A stretch of 64,000 bases of DNA from Skermanella stibiiresistens SB22 (GCF_000576635.1 NZ_AVFL01000007.1:186001-250000), one strand, 5' to 3'. Positions 27,864-36,665 are shown, counted from the stretch's first letter. Notes: generated by a model not told the origin, from the sequence alone. Program-made: numbers and translations.

Positions 27864-28019
27864 ATGTTGCGCATCTGGCGCGCGATCGTGACCCTGTGGC
27901 GCGAGGCCGGGACGGCCGCGACGCTGCACAACCTGCCCGACCACGTTAAGAAGGACATCGGCTACATGGCCGACGACGCCATTTTGACGCTCGAACGCAT
28001 CCGAGATCGGAAGATTTAA
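27864..28019 (+). CDS. Small DUF1127-like protein
   Basis: A 51-residue protein starting MLRIWRAIVTLWREAG and ending with LPDHVKKDIGYMADDA and ERIRDRKI. The L-x(n)-DIG motif in the second half resembles DUF1127 (YjiS-like) proteins, small Arg-rich proteins that in Agrobacterium and Rhodobacter affect RNA or phosphate and nitrogen physiology. The start is well supported by GGAGG at 27851 and a promoter with a palindrome upstream. The assignment to DUF1127 is by eye. Confidence 0.65.
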   Translation: MLRIWRAIVTLWREAGTAATLHNLPDHVKKDIGYMADDAILTLERIRDRKI

Positions 28020-28025
28020 GATGTT

Positions 28026-28054
28026 GCATCTATCCCGAAGTTCGGGATAGATGC
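28026..28054. repeat. 29-bp near-perfect palindrome after the DUF1127-like gene
   Basis: The 14-base arm GCATCTATCCCGAA (28026-28039) is the exact reverse complement of TTCGGGATAGATGC (28041-28054), with one central base. It begins six bases after the stop of the small gene. There is no T-run, so a terminator is unlikely; it may be an operator for the following small genes or an mRNA-stabilising hairpin. Confidence 0.6.
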
Positions 28055-28125
28055 CAGCGTCGAACCGACAGACGAAAGCCATTCCAGGCACGCCATCCCA
28101 GGCAGCCCACCCAAGGAGACGATCC

Positions 28126-28287
28126 ATGCTCGCCATTCACCGAAGCACCAACCAAGGCGGGATTTACCGCCCGGCCACCGCCTCGATGTTCAAGCCGGCG
28201 GGTGTGGTCACCGCGACGAACGCGTTCCTGATAGGATCTCCTGGGTGTTGTGATGCCGATTTACCTGACGTTGAAACGCGGTCCTAA
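28126..28287 (+). CDS. Possible small hypothetical protein
   Basis: A 53-codon open frame (starting MLAIHRSTNQGGIY) with an excellent ribosome-binding site, AAGGAG, seven bases before the ATG. The sequence has no recognised domain and contains two adjacent cysteines. Its last 35 bases overlap the next small frame. The ribosome-binding site is the main reason to list it. Confidence 0.35.
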   Translation: MLAIHRSTNQGGIYRPATASMFKPAGVVTATNAFLIGSPGCCDADLPDVETRS

Positions 28288-28480
28288 GCTCTATGTGGAG
28301 TATGCGCGGTGGGCGTGTCGCGACACCCCGTTCCAGCGGAGCTGGTTCGAGGTCCGGCGTGACCGCGGCGAGTTGCTGTTGTGGGTCGGCCGTTGGCACG
28401 CCATCTACACGCCGGCCCGTTGGACCCATCGAACAAACCAGTCGCGAGGAGCCCTGAATGGCGGGAGGCATCCGACATGA
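28253..28480 (+). CDS. Small Trp/Arg-rich hypothetical protein
   Basis: A 75-residue protein, MPIYLTLKRGPKLYVEYARW at the start, rich in Trp, Arg and Tyr. No family was recognised. The mix of residues looks like a real folded protein rather than a shadow frame. It overlaps the following MarR-type gene by 23 bases, which suggests translational coupling, and may be a partner of that regulator. Confidence 0.42.
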   Translation: MPIYLTLKRGPKLYVEYARWACRDTPFQRSWFEVRRDRGELLLWVGRWHAIYTPARWTHRTNQSRGALNGGRHPT

Positions 28481-28826
28481 CGAAATCACCTCGCTGACGC
28501 GGGTGCTGGAGGAGTTCCGCAAGCTCGACCCCGATCTGCCAATCCAATACGCCCTGTCGTTCCTGACGCTGGCGGAAAACGAGGGCATTTCGATGCGGGA
28601 GCTGGCGGAACGCCTCGGCATCGCGCAATCCTCGGCGTCGCGCAACGTCGCGGCGCTGAGCAAGTGGCACAGCTTCGGCAAGCCGGGGCTTGATCTCGTC
28701 CAGGCGGAGGAGGATCCCCGCGAGCGGCGGCGCAAGATCATCTCCCTGACCCCCAAGGGACACGCGCTGATCGCCACGCTGCGCGACCTGATGACGCCCA
28801 GCACGCCGCGCGCCAAATCGGCCTGA
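28458..28826 (+). CDS. MarR-type winged-helix regulator
   Basis: A 122-residue regulator. The helix-turn-helix is at about residues 46-70 (ISMRELAERLGIAQSSASRN), followed by the wing (DPRERRRKIISLTPKGHALI). Small, single-domain MarR proteins bind palindromes as dimers. GAGGAG stands eight bases before the ATG at 28458. The two palindromes at 27809 and 28026 are obvious candidate targets. The signal is unknown. Confidence 0.85.
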   Translation: MAGGIRHDEITSLTRVLEEFRKLDPDLPIQYALSFLTLAENEGISMRELAERLGIAQSSASRNVAALSKWHSFGKPGLDLVQAEEDPRERRRKIISLTPKGHALIATLRDLMTPSTPRAKSA

Positions 28827-28907
28827 ACTAAAATGGCCTGAACCGAATTGGCTTGAAATCGTCTCTTCACGGGAAAATCGGCGGCCGCCGCGGTATCATG
28901 GGTTTCC

Positions 28908-29246
28908 ATGAGCGCACCATCCCCGACCATCTTGTGCCTGACCGCGATCCTGGCGGTGATCCTGGCATCCCCCGCCGCGGCTGCCGCCAAGCCGGAACCG
29001 CGCAGCTTCGTCGCCCCGCCGGGCCGCGACGACGACCGGCCCCGCCCAGAGCGCGCGCCGAGGATCGGCGTCGAGCAGCGCCTGCTGCCACCCCCCGGAG
29101 CCCCCGACACCTCCCTCCTTCCCGCCGACTCGGTGTTCGGCATGGCTTGCTCCGCCGGCGAGGCGGCGGCGATCCTGCCGTCCGCGAAGTCGCGGTCGGT
29201 GGTGCGCTGTCCCGACCCCTTCATCGTCATCGCCGAGCAACCGTGA
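28908..29246 (+). CDS. Hypothetical secreted protein
   Basis: A 112-residue protein with a signal peptide at about residues 1-26 (ILCLTAILAVILASPAAAAA). The mature part is Pro- and Arg-rich and contains two cysteines (about 80 and 101) that could form a disulfide in the periplasm. No family was recognised. The inositol-monophosphatase-like gene follows 25 bases later. Confidence 0.6.
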   Translation: MSAPSPTILCLTAILAVILASPAAAAAKPEPRSFVAPPGRDDDRPRPERAPRIGVEQRLLPPPGAPDTSLLPADSVFGMACSAGEAAAILPSAKSRSVVRCPDPFIVIAEQP

Positions 29247-29271
29247 CATCCACAAGCCGAAAGTGCCTGAC

Positions 29272-30060
29272 ATGCTCGACCTGGACCGCGTCAGCGGCCT
29301 GATCCGCCGGACGGCGGAAGAGAAGATCCTGCCCCGTTTCCGCAACCTTGGCGCTGGCGACGTCACCGAGAAGGCGCCGGGTGACCCCGTCACCATCGCC
29401 GACACCGAGGCGGAGATCATGCTGGGCGAGTTGCTCGGCGCCGCCTATCCGAACACCCTGGTGATCGGCGAGGAACTGGTCTCCAAGGACCCGTCGGCCC
29501 TGGACGCGCTGCTGGGCGACAAGCCGGTCTGGATCATCGACCCGGTCGACGGCACGTTGAACTTTTCGGAAGGCGTTCCGGTGTTCGGGACGATCCTGGC
29601 CTATGTCGTCGGCGGCGAGATCCGGGCCGGCTGGCTGCACGACCCGATCAACGACGTGACGGTGGCGGCGACCTTGGGCGGCGGAGCGTGGTCGGAGGGA
29701 CGGCGGCTGGAGGGAGACCGCACCACTCCGCTCTCCCAGTCCATCGGATCGGCCTATTGGACGGCGGCGGACTGGCTGGAGCCCGATCCGACGCTGCTGA
29801 AATCCGGCATCATCGGTGAGATCCGCAACCATCGCTGCTCGGCGCTGGATTATATCGACCTAGCGCTGGGCAAGCGGCAGTTCGTGCTGTCGACCGGTTC
29901 CAAGCCGTGGGACCACGCCGCCGGCATCCTGGTCACCCGCGAGATCGGCGGCGCCGCGTCGTTCCTGGACGGCATGGAGTACAACCTGACCCGGCTGGAC
30001 GGCCGCGTGCTGGCCGCCAGCTCCCGCCAGTCGCTCGACGCGATCCGCGCGGTCTTCTAA
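29272..30060 (+). CDS. Inositol-monophosphatase-family protein
   Basis: A 262-residue Mg-dependent phosphatase. The metal-binding motifs are DPVDGTLNF (typical DP-x-DGT) and, near the C-terminus, WDHAAG. An acidic residue is present in the upstream GEE motif (IGEELV). Family members act on inositol phosphates, PAP (CysQ) or histidinol phosphate. The gene lies close to the his operon in convergent orientation, so a role as histidinol-phosphate phosphatase (HisN) is possible but not shown. A GTG at 29263 is an alternative start. Confidence 0.85.
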   Translation: MLDLDRVSGLIRRTAEEKILPRFRNLGAGDVTEKAPGDPVTIADTEAEIMLGELLGAAYPNTLVIGEELVSKDPSALDALLGDKPVWIIDPVDGTLNFSEGVPVFGTILAYVVGGEIRAGWLHDPINDVTVAATLGGGAWSEGRRLEGDRTTPLSQSIGSAYWTAADWLEPDPTLLKSGIIGEIRNHRCSALDYIDLALGKRQFVLSTGSKPWDHAAGILVTREIGGAASFLDGMEYNLTRLDGRVLAASSRQSLDAIRAVF

Positions 30061-30096
30061 GCTGGGTCTTCTAGACCGTCCCGGTAAAATCCACCT

Positions 30097-30459
30097 TCAC
30101 TCCTTCGGCAGCATGCGGCCGAGCCGTTTGCCGCCGAAGATGTGGACGTGCAGGTGGGGAACCTCCTGATGGGCGTTCTCGCCGATATTGGCGAGGATGC
30201 GGTAGCCGTCGCCCGCCAAGCCATGGTCTCGGGCGACCTTGCCGATCGCGCGCGTGAAGGCGGCGATCTCGGCGTCGCTGGCCTTTTCCGAGAAGTCGTC
30301 GAACGAGACATACGGCCCTTTGGGGATGACCAGGATGTGACTCGGGGTCAACGGGTTGATGTCGTGGAAGGCGAGGGTGTGCTCGTCCTCGTGGACCTTC
30401 TTCGACGGGACCTCGCCGCGCAGGATCTTGGCGAAGATGTTGTTGGGATCGTAGGCCAT
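30097..30459 (-). CDS. HIT-family nucleotide-binding protein
   Basis: A 120-residue histidine-triad protein. The catalytic triad HLHVHIFGG is at about residues 97-105 and the N-terminus [18 protein letters not shown] is typical of the HinT group, which hydrolyses adenosine phosphoramidates. It overlaps the stop codon of hisE (TGATG), so it is the last gene of the his operon. An ATG three bases earlier is possible. Confidence 0.93.
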   Translation of the reverse strand: MAYDPNNIFAKILRGEVPSKKVHEDEHTLAFHDINPLTPSHILVIPKGPYVSFDDFSEKASDAEIAAFTRAIGKVARDHGLAGDGYRILANIGENAHQEVPHLHVHIFGGKRLGRMLPKE

Positions 30460-30812
30460 CATTTGCTCCCGCTGCCTTGCTTGCGTGACTTCTTCTCGGC
30501 GATGCCGCTGATGCCTTCCCGCTCCGCCAGGATGCCGTAGACGGTCTCCGGCTTGACCCCCATGTCGGCCCACAGCACCATCAGGTGATAGAGCAGGTCG
30601 GCGGATTCCTCGGCCAGCTTCTGCTTGTCGCCGCGCATCGCCTCGATCACCGCCTCGACCGCCTCCTCGCCCAGCTTCTGGGCGATCTTGGGCGTGCCGC
30701 GCGAATAGAGCTTGGCGGTGTAGGAGGTCGACGGATCCTGGCCCTTGCGGGACATGACGGTCTCGAACAGCCGGTCGAGGATCAGCGCCGTGTTGCCGCC
30801 CTGCCCGCTCAT
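30459..30812 (-). CDS. hisE: Phosphoribosyl-ATP pyrophosphatase
   Basis: A 117-residue enzyme that removes pyrophosphate from phosphoribosyl-ATP, the second step of histidine synthesis. The acidic MazG-like helices [13 protein letters not shown] and [14 protein letters not shown] are diagnostic. It is not fused to hisI. It overlaps hisF by four bases (ATGA) and the HIT gene by one. Confidence 0.96.
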   Translation of the reverse strand: MSGQGGNTALILDRLFETVMSRKGQDPSTSYTAKLYSRGTPKIAQKLGEEAVEAVIEAMRGDKQKLAEESADLLYHLMVLWADMGVKPETVYGILAEREGISGIAEKKSRKQGSGSK

Positions 30813-31594
30813 GCCGCGGCGCTCCCGGACGCGGCCGCGTCGCGCACCTGGATGCCGGCCTCCGCCATGTGGGCCTTGGCCTCCGAGATCGAGAAGATGC
30901 CGAAGTGGAAGATCGAGGCGGCCAGCACCGCCGTCGCGTGACCGTCGCGGATGCCGGCGACCAGATGGTCCAGAGTGCCGACCCCGCCCGAGGCGATGAC
31001 GGGCACGCGCACCGCGTCGGCGACGGCGCGGGTCAGGTCGATGTCGAAGCCGGACTTGGTGCCGTCGCGGTCCATCGAGGTCAGCAGGATCTCGCCGGCG
31101 CCGTATTCCGCCATGCGCCGCGCCCAATCGACCACGTCGAGGCCAGTCCGGTTGCGCCCGCCATGGGTGAAGACCTCCCACTTGCCGGGACCGACCGACT
31201 TGGCGTCGACCGCGACGACGACGCATTGCGAGCCGAACTTCTCGGCCGCCTCGCGCACGAAATCGGGTCTGGCCACGGCTGCCGTGTTGATCGACACCTT
31301 GTCGGCGCCAGCCAGCAGCAGCTTGCGGATGTCCTCGACCACGCGGACGCCACCGCCGACGGTCAAGGGCATGAAGACCTGTTCCGCCGTCCGGCGGACC
31401 ACGTCGTACAAGGTGTCGCGGGCCTCGACGCTGGCCGTGATGTCGAGGAAGGTCAGTTCGTCGGCGCCCTCGCGGTCATAGAGCCGGGCTTGTTCGACCG
31501 GGTCTCCGGCGTCGATCAGGTCGACGAAGTTCACCCCTTTGACCACCCGGCCGTCCTTGACGTCCAGGCAGGGGATCAGGCGCATCTTGAGCAT
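30809..31594 (-). CDS. hisF: Imidazole glycerol phosphate synthase, cyclase subunit
   Basis: A 261-residue TIM barrel that uses ammonia from HisH to form imidazole glycerol phosphate and AICAR. It begins [20 protein letters not shown] with the catalytic Asp in CLDVKDG; the second catalytic Asp is in the TSMDRDGT region. Its start abuts the hisA stop with no gap. AAGGGATCTGA precedes the ATG. Confidence 0.98.
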   Translation of the reverse strand: MLKMRLIPCLDVKDGRVVKGVNFVDLIDAGDPVEQARLYDREGADELTFLDITASVEARDTLYDVVRRTAEQVFMPLTVGGGVRVVEDIRKLLLAGADKVSINTAAVARPDFVREAAEKFGSQCVVVAVDAKSVGPGKWEVFTHGGRNRTGLDVVDWARRMAEYGAGEILLTSMDRDGTKSGFDIDLTRAVADAVRVPVIASGGVGTLDHLVAGIRDGHATAVLAASIFHFGIFSISEAKAHMAEAGIQVRDAAASGSAAA

Positions 31595-32362
31595 TCAGAT
31601 CCCTTCCCCGGTCTTGCCAGCCGAGCCGCCGCCGGCGGGGGCCGACAGCAGCGCCAGCGCCTCGGCCGGGTCGATCCGGCCGTCGTAGAGGGCGCGGCCG
31701 CAGATGACTCCGTCGATGCCGGTATGCTCGACTTCCTTCAAGACTTCCAGGTCGGCCATGCTGGAGACGCCGCCCGACGCGATCACCGGGGTCGTCAGGG
31801 CGAAGGCCAGATCGGCGGTCGCCTCGACGTTGACGCCGCCCATGGCACCGTCACGGTTGATGTCGGTGTAGATGATGGCCGAGACGCCGGCGTCCTCGAA
31901 CCGCAGCGCCAGGTCGAGCGCCTTGACGGTCGAGGTCTTGGCCCAGCCCTCCACCGCGACGAAGCCGTCGCGGGCGTCGATGCCGACCGCGACCCGGCCG
32001 GGAAAGCGCCGGCAGGCCTCGCGCACCAGTTCCGGATCGCGCACCGCGATGGTGCCCAGGATGACGCGGCGGACACCCCGGTTCAGCCAGTCCTCGATCG
32101 TCTTGAGGTCGCGGATGCCGCCGCCCAGCTGGACCGGCATGGCGACCGCGCCCAGCACGCCCTCGACCGCGGCGGCGTTGACCGGCCGTCCCTCGAAGGC
32201 GCCATTGAGATCGACCAGATGCAGCCACTCGAAACCCTGGCTGGCGAAGGACTTGGCCTGCGCCGCCGGGTCGGTGTTGAACACGGTGGCCTGTTCCATC
32301 TCACCCCTGACGAGGCGGACGCAGGCACCATCCTTAAGGTCGATCGCGGGATACAAAATCAT
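31595..32362 (-). CDS. hisA: Phosphoribosylformimino-AICAR-phosphate isomerase
   Basis: A 255-residue TIM barrel that carries out the Amadori isomerisation in histidine synthesis. It starts [20 protein letters not shown], and the second half has [10 protein letters not shown] with the other catalytic Asp. It overlaps the GNAT gene upstream by four bases (ATGA) and is immediately followed by hisF. Confidence 0.98.
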   Translation of the reverse strand: MILYPAIDLKDGACVRLVRGEMEQATVFNTDPAAQAKSFASQGFEWLHLVDLNGAFEGRPVNAAAVEGVLGAVAMPVQLGGGIRDLKTIEDWLNRGVRRVILGTIAVRDPELVREACRRFPGRVAVGIDARDGFVAVEGWAKTSTVKALDLALRFEDAGVSAIIYTDINRDGAMGGVNVEATADLAFALTTPVIASGGVSSMADLEVLKEVEHTGIDGVICGRALYDGRIDPAEALALLSAPAGGGSAGKTGEGI

Positions 32363-32934
32363 GGCGGCGCTTCGGTAAGGGGCTGGACGGACGGCAGATC
32401 GGTGGTGGTCAGATCCTTGGTGAAGAAATGACCGGCCAGGTTCTGGCCGCGCACATTGGCATAGAGAGGATGGGTGCCCCAACGCTGGAATCCCAGCGTC
32501 TCATAGAGCGCTATCGCCGCTCTCTGGGTTTCGCGGACATCCAGGTTGAGCACCCGGTAACCCGCCTCACGCGCCGCCGCCTCGACCGCGCGGATCAGCA
32601 TGCGGGCGAGGCCATGGCCGCGCGCCCAGGGCGCCACGAAGGAGGTGGTCAGCTGGGCGGAATGGGCCTGCGCCTCGTTGTTGCGCGGCGGGGCGACCAA
32701 CTGGGCCGAACCCGCCACCACGCCATCCAGGCGGGCGATGAACAGGTGCCGCTCGGGGACGATCAGCACACCCTTCCAGTACCGCTCCATCACGTCGCGG
32801 GTGGGGGGATCGACCCAGCCGAAGCCACCGCCGTCACGGATCGCGAGATCGGCGGCCTCGCACAGGTCGTTGAGGTCGGCGGAGCGGAACTTGGTGACCC
32901 GCTCCACCGTCGCGGCTGTCGTCATCTCAGCCAT
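32359..32934 (-). CDS. GNAT-family N-acetyltransferase inside the his operon
   Basis: A 191-residue acetyltransferase with the acetyl-CoA-binding motif [15 protein letters not shown] (R/Q-x-x-G-x-G/A) and the late Y-E-T-LGF of the GNAT fold. The substrate is unknown. It sits between hisH and hisA and overlaps hisA by four bases (ATGA), so it is translated with the pathway. Possible starts are an ATG at 32934 and a GTG at 32946; 32934 is used here. Confidence 0.86.
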   Translation of the reverse strand: MAEMTTAATVERVTKFRSADLNDLCEAADLAIRDGGGFGWVDPPTRDVMERYWKGVLIVPERHLFIARLDGVVAGSAQLVAPPRNNEAQAHSAQLTTSFVAPWARGHGLARMLIRAVEAAAREAGYRVLNLDVRETQRAAIALYETLGFQRWGTHPLYANVRGQNLAGHFFTKDLTTTDLPSVQPLTEAPP

Positions 32935-32986
32935 GCGAATGGTCACCCATGGTTCGGTCCTCCCATCGCTTGGTCCTCCAAATTCC

Positions 32987-33631
32987 TCAGGGCCGCCAGC
33001 GCAGGAAGTTGGCGATCAGCCGGAGGCCGGCCGCTTGGCTCTTTTCCGGGTGGAACTGGGTGCCGACCAGATTGTCGCGCCCGATCACGGCGGCGACCGG
33101 GCCGCCATAGTCGACGCTCGCCAGTTCGGTCGCCGGGTCGGCGCAGGCGAAGCGGTAGGAGTGGACGAAATAGGCGTGGTCGCCGTCGTGGAGCCCGGCC
33201 AGCGCCGGGTGGTCGGGCCGTTCGATCCGCAAATCGTTCCAGCCCATGTGCGGTATCTTGAGCGCCGTGTCCGCCGGTTCCAGCGGAACCACCTCGCCCT
33301 TGATCCAGCCCAAACCCTCCTGGACACCGTATTCGAGACCACGTTCGGCCATCAGCTGCATGCCGACGCAGATCCCGATGAAGGGAATACCGCGCCGGAG
33401 CACCGCCTCCTCCATCGCCTCGACCAGCCCGGGCACCGCCCGGATGCCGGCCATGCAGTCCGCGAAGGCGCCGACGCCCGGAAGCACGATGCGGTCGGCC
33501 GCGCGCACCGCCTCGGCGTCGTCGGTCACGGTGATGGCGGCGCTGACGCCCGCCTCGACGGCGGCGCGCTCGAACGCCTTGGCGGCGGAGCGGAGGTTGC
33601 CTGAACCGTAGTCGACGATCGCGACGCTCAT
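32987..33631 (-). CDS. hisH: Imidazole glycerol phosphate synthase, glutaminase subunit
   Basis: A 214-residue class I glutamine amidotransferase that feeds ammonia to HisF. The nucleophile is in GICVGMQL (about Cys86), and the His/Glu pair is in GTQFHPEKSQ near the C-terminus. The start VAIVDYGSGNLRS is typical. It is 31 bases downstream of hisB. Confidence 0.97.
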   Translation of the reverse strand: MSVAIVDYGSGNLRSAAKAFERAAVEAGVSAAITVTDDAEAVRAADRIVLPGVGAFADCMAGIRAVPGLVEAMEEAVLRRGIPFIGICVGMQLMAERGLEYGVQEGLGWIKGEVVPLEPADTALKIPHMGWNDLRIERPDHPALAGLHDGDHAYFVHSYRFACADPATELASVDYGGPVAAVIGRDNLVGTQFHPEKSQAAGLRLIANFLRWRP

Positions 33632-33662
33632 TTGGTCAAGTTTCCAGCGGTTGCCTGGAGCG

Positions 33663-34286
33663 TCACAGCGTGCCGCCCAGGGTGCCCTTGGTGGAGGGGA
33701 CGGCGTCGGCCTTGCGTGGGTCGATCTCGACCGCGGCGCGGAGCGCCCGGGCCAGCGCCTTGTAACAGCTCTCCACGATGTGGTGGTTGTTCTCGCCGTA
33801 CAGGTTCTCGACGTGCAGCGTCACGCCGGCGGCCTGGGCGAAGGCCTGGAACCACTCCTTGAACAGCTCGGTGTCCATCTCCCCCAGCTTGTCGCGGGTG
33901 AAAGCCACCTTCCAGATCAGGTAGGGCCGGTTCGACAGGTCGAGCGCCACGCGGGTCAGCGTCTCGTCCATCGGGATCGTCGCCTCGCCGTAACGGCTGA
34001 TGCCCTTTCGATCGCCCAGCGCCTGCGCGAAGGCGGTGCCGATCGCGATGCCGCTGTCCTCGGTCGTGTGGTGGAAGTCGATATGGAGGTCGCCTTCCAC
34101 CGTGACCTGGAGGTCGATCAGGCTGTGCCGGGACAGCTGCTCGAGCATGTGGTCCAGGAAACCGACGCCTGTGGAAATCTGGTACAGGCCGGTACCATCA
34201 AGGTTCAACGAAACCTCGATCCGAGTCTCGTTGGTGGCGCGTCGCAGGCTGGCCTGGCGCGCGGATCTGTTGGGCTGTGCGTCCAT
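33663..34286 (-). CDS. hisB: Imidazoleglycerol-phosphate dehydratase
   Basis: A 207-residue single-function dehydratase (no HisB phosphatase domain). The two Mn-binding segments are visible: [15 protein letters not shown] and [11 protein letters not shown], then ENNHHIVES. It is the first gene of the operon hisB-hisH-GNAT-hisA-hisF-hisE-HIT. The divergent lipoprotein-protease gene starts about 200 bases away. Confidence 0.97.
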   Translation of the reverse strand: MDAQPNRSARQASLRRATNETRIEVSLNLDGTGLYQISTGVGFLDHMLEQLSRHSLIDLQVTVEGDLHIDFHHTTEDSGIAIGTAFAQALGDRKGISRYGEATIPMDETLTRVALDLSNRPYLIWKVAFTRDKLGEMDTELFKEWFQAFAQAAGVTLHVENLYGENNHHIVESCYKALARALRAAVEIDPRKADAVPSTKGTLGGTL

Positions 34287-34485
34287 CGCGAGGTTTTAGC
34301 AGGAAGGAACCGGGGATGCCAGCGGGCTATGACGCCGCGGTTCGCACGGGTTGTCGCGGGCGGAGGGCGGATCACCCGACCGCTCCGGAGCGGGTTCGAG
34401 TGGGACGCGGCGCTTTATCCGGTTCTCACCGCATACGGGAGTGCGGTATGGGTTTGTCCCTTCATGGTCGTGGCGGACATCAGGC

Positions 34486-35946
34486 ATGGCTCCGAGTCGC
34501 TTGTGGATAACTCTGGGGATTGGATTCTGGGCGGCCGCCCTCTCCGGCTGCGGCGTCAATGTCCGGAAAACCGAGATCGCCGAGCCGCCAACCCCTCCCG
34601 CGCAAAGCCGCAAGGTGCCGATCCGGTTCGGCGAGCTGCAGGCTCGCCTGCGGCGCGGCGACGTCATTGGAGGCTATGTCATTGGGTTCACGTGCATGGG
34701 TCCCTACGACCCGGTCACCTGGACCAGCGGCAGGACGATGATGGACCGTGAGGATGTCGCCGACCTGTTCCACGAGGAGATGAGCGCCGCCGGCTATGAC
34801 GTGGCGGGCAATCCGAACCGTCTGTTCGAGGCCGGTGAGGACGAGCAAAGGGCCGAGTTGGTGGTCTCCGCGCAGGTCGTCGATGTCAAGATGAATATCT
34901 GCCGCAAGATGGGGATATGGCTGATCCAGTCCGCCATCATCGGCGAGGACGTCGAGGCCTCCGTCAAGGTGGACTGGACCGTCTATTCCAGGCTCGAACG
35001 CCGGATGGTGCTGCGCGCGACGACCTGGGGATATCATGGCGGCGGTGATGCCACGGAGGACGGAAGAATACTGGCGCTCGAGCAGGCCTTCGCCAGCGCC
35101 ATCGCCAACCTGGCGGCCGACCGCCGGTTCGCCGCCGTGGGGTTCACCTCCGATGACGGACCCTCGACCCTGCCGGCGTTGGAGACGGGCGGCGGCATCG
35201 CGATGCCGCCGCCCGTCCCAGCGGCTTCCATCCCGGCAGTTCCCGCCGCTTCGCCGGCTCACGCCGGTTTGGCTCGTGGCGGTCTGGATGACACGGCGAG
35301 GCTCCAGACCGTGCGGCTGGCGACGCGGTCCCCGTTCACCACGCCGATCCAGGACCATGTCGAGGCGGTGACCGGCGCCACCGTGCTGGTCGCGACCGGC
35401 ACCGGTCACGGCTCCGGCGTGCTGGTCAGCCGCGATGGCCTGCTGCTGACCAATCACCATGTCGTCGGCGAGTCCGACCGGGTCCGCGTCACGCTGGCCG
35501 ACGGCACAGCACTCACGGGGAAGGTCGAGCGCCGCCACAAGCCGCGCGACGTGGCCCTGGTTCGGATCGAGGGCCGCGGGTTGCCGGCCCTGCCGGTGCG
35601 GACCCAGCCGCTGTCCGTCAGCGAGGATGTCTATGTCGTCGGGGCGCCGCTGGAGGAACGGCTGCGCGGCACGGTGACGCGCGGGATCGTCAGCGCGATG
35701 CGGCGCGACCGGCTGACCGGGCTGGAGCTGATCCAGGCGGACGCCAGCATCCAGGGCGGCAACAGCGGCGGTCCGCTGGTCGACGCGCGGGGCAACCTCG
35801 CGGGATTGACCGTGTCGGCCCGCGTGATGCCCGGCGGCGACGCGTCGACCGGCCTCAACTTCTTCATCCCGATCGCCGACGCGCTCGACCGGCTGCGGCT
35901 GGATACTGGAAACCTCGACTCCGCGGCGGCATCTCCCCAACCTTGA
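34486..35946 (+). CDS. Trypsin-like serine protease lipoprotein
   Basis: A 486-residue lipoprotein. The lipobox AALSGC gives Cys22 as the lipid-attached residue. Residues about 40-220 form a domain I do not recognise; 225-270 are a Pro/Ala linker. The C-terminal part (about 285-470) is a trypsin-like protease with a complete triad: His325 (TNHHVV), Asp355 (KPRDVALV) and Ser427 (GGNSGGPL). No PDZ domain follows, unlike DegP. The ATG at 34486 is chosen because it gives a proper lipoprotein signal. It probably acts in the envelope. Confidence 0.87.
   Translation: MAPSRLWITLGIGFWAAALSGCGVNVRKTEIAEPPTPPAQSRKVPIRFGELQARLRRGDVIGGYVIGFTCMGPYDPVTWTSGRTMMDREDVADLFHEEMSAAGYDVAGNPNRLFEAGEDEQRAELVVSAQVVDVKMNICRKMGIWLIQSAIIGEDVEASVKVDWTVYSRLERRMVLRATTWGYHGGGDATEDGRILALEQAFASAIANLAADRRFAAVGFTSDDGPSTLPALETGGGIAMPPPVPAASIPAVPAASPAHAGLARGGLDDTARLQTVRLATRSPFTTPIQDHVEAVTGATVLVATGTGHGSGVLVSRDGLLLTNHHVVGESDRVRVTLADGTALTGKVERRHKPRDVALVRIEGRGLPALPVRTQPLSVSEDVYVVGAPLEERLRGTVTRGIVSAMRRDRLTGLELIQADASIQGGNSGGPLVDARGNLAGLTVSARVMPGGDASTGLNFFIPIADALDRLRLDTGNLDSAAASPQP
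34502..34510 (-). promoter_or_regulatory. Perfect DnaA box in the 5' end of the protease gene
   Basis: TGTGGATAA, read on the minus strand as TTATCCACA, is an exact match to the consensus DnaA box. It lies in the first codons of the lipoprotein gene and about 8 kb from the putative origin. It may be chance, or a site that titrates DnaA or controls the gene. Confidence 0.35.
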
Positions 35947-35970
35947 AGCCTTCGGCATATCCCCCCACAT
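35942..35970 (+). promoter_or_regulatory. Candidate heat-shock (sigma-32) promoter of hslVU
   Basis: CTTGAAG (35942-35948) and CCCCACAT (35963-35970) are 14 bases apart, close to the E. coli sigma-32 consensus CTTGAAA and CCCCATNT. The -35 element overlaps the stop codon of the protease gene. The hslV start is 49 bases downstream. Confidence 0.45.
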
Positions 35971-36018
35971 GGCGCTATGACATTTGACGGTATTTTTCTG
36001 CGATAGGCCCCGACCCCA

Positions 36019-36567
36019 ATGAGTTCAAACGATCCGATCCAGTGGCACGGCACCACGATCCTGTGCGTCCGCAAAGGAAGCGAAGTGGTGATCGCGGGCG
36101 ATGGCCAAGTGTCCATGGGACAGACCGTGATGAAATCCAACGCGCGCAAGGTGCGGCGTCTGGCCGGCGGCGACGTGATGGCCGGCTTCGCCGGCGCCAC
36201 GGCCGACGCCTTCACCCTGTTCGAGCGGCTGGAATCGAAGCTGGAGCAGCATCCCGGCCAGTTGACCCGCGCCTGCGTCGAGATGGCCAAGGACTGGCGG
36301 ACCGACCGCTACCTGCGCCGGCTGGAAGCGATGATGGCGGTGGCCGACCGCAACGTCAGCTTGGTGCTGACCGGCAATGGCGACGTGCTGGAGCCCGAGG
36401 ACGGCCTGATCGGCATTGGCTCGGGCGGCACCTACGCGCTGGCCGCCGCCCGCGCCCTGGCCGATATCGAGGGCATGGACGCCGAGACGATCGCCCGCAA
36501 GGCGATGAGGATCGCCGCCGACATCTGCGTCTACACCAATCATAACGTCACCGTGGAGAAGATGTGA
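36019..36567 (+). CDS. hslV: HslV peptidase, ATP-dependent protease subunit
   Basis: The proteolytic half of the HslUV (ClpYQ) protease, a proteasome-like threonine protease. The N-terminus is [11 protein letters not shown]; the leader is removed so that Thr12 becomes the catalytic residue. The core holds [21 protein letters not shown] and [14 protein letters not shown]. Length is 182 residues, normal. It directly precedes hslU. Confidence 0.97.
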   Translation: MSSNDPIQWHGTTILCVRKGSEVVIAGDGQVSMGQTVMKSNARKVRRLAGGDVMAGFAGATADAFTLFERLESKLEQHPGQLTRACVEMAKDWRTDRYLRRLEAMMAVADRNVSLVLTGNGDVLEPEDGLIGIGSGGTYALAAARALADIEGMDAETIARKAMRIAADICVYTNHNVTVEKM

Positions 36568-36665
36568 TGTCGGAGGAATCCGGTTCGCCCCCCGACCTTG
36601 GAACCCCTCCCCGCTCCGACAAATGGCAACCCGGCGCCGAAGGCGTCAAAGCCGAAGAAAAGCAG

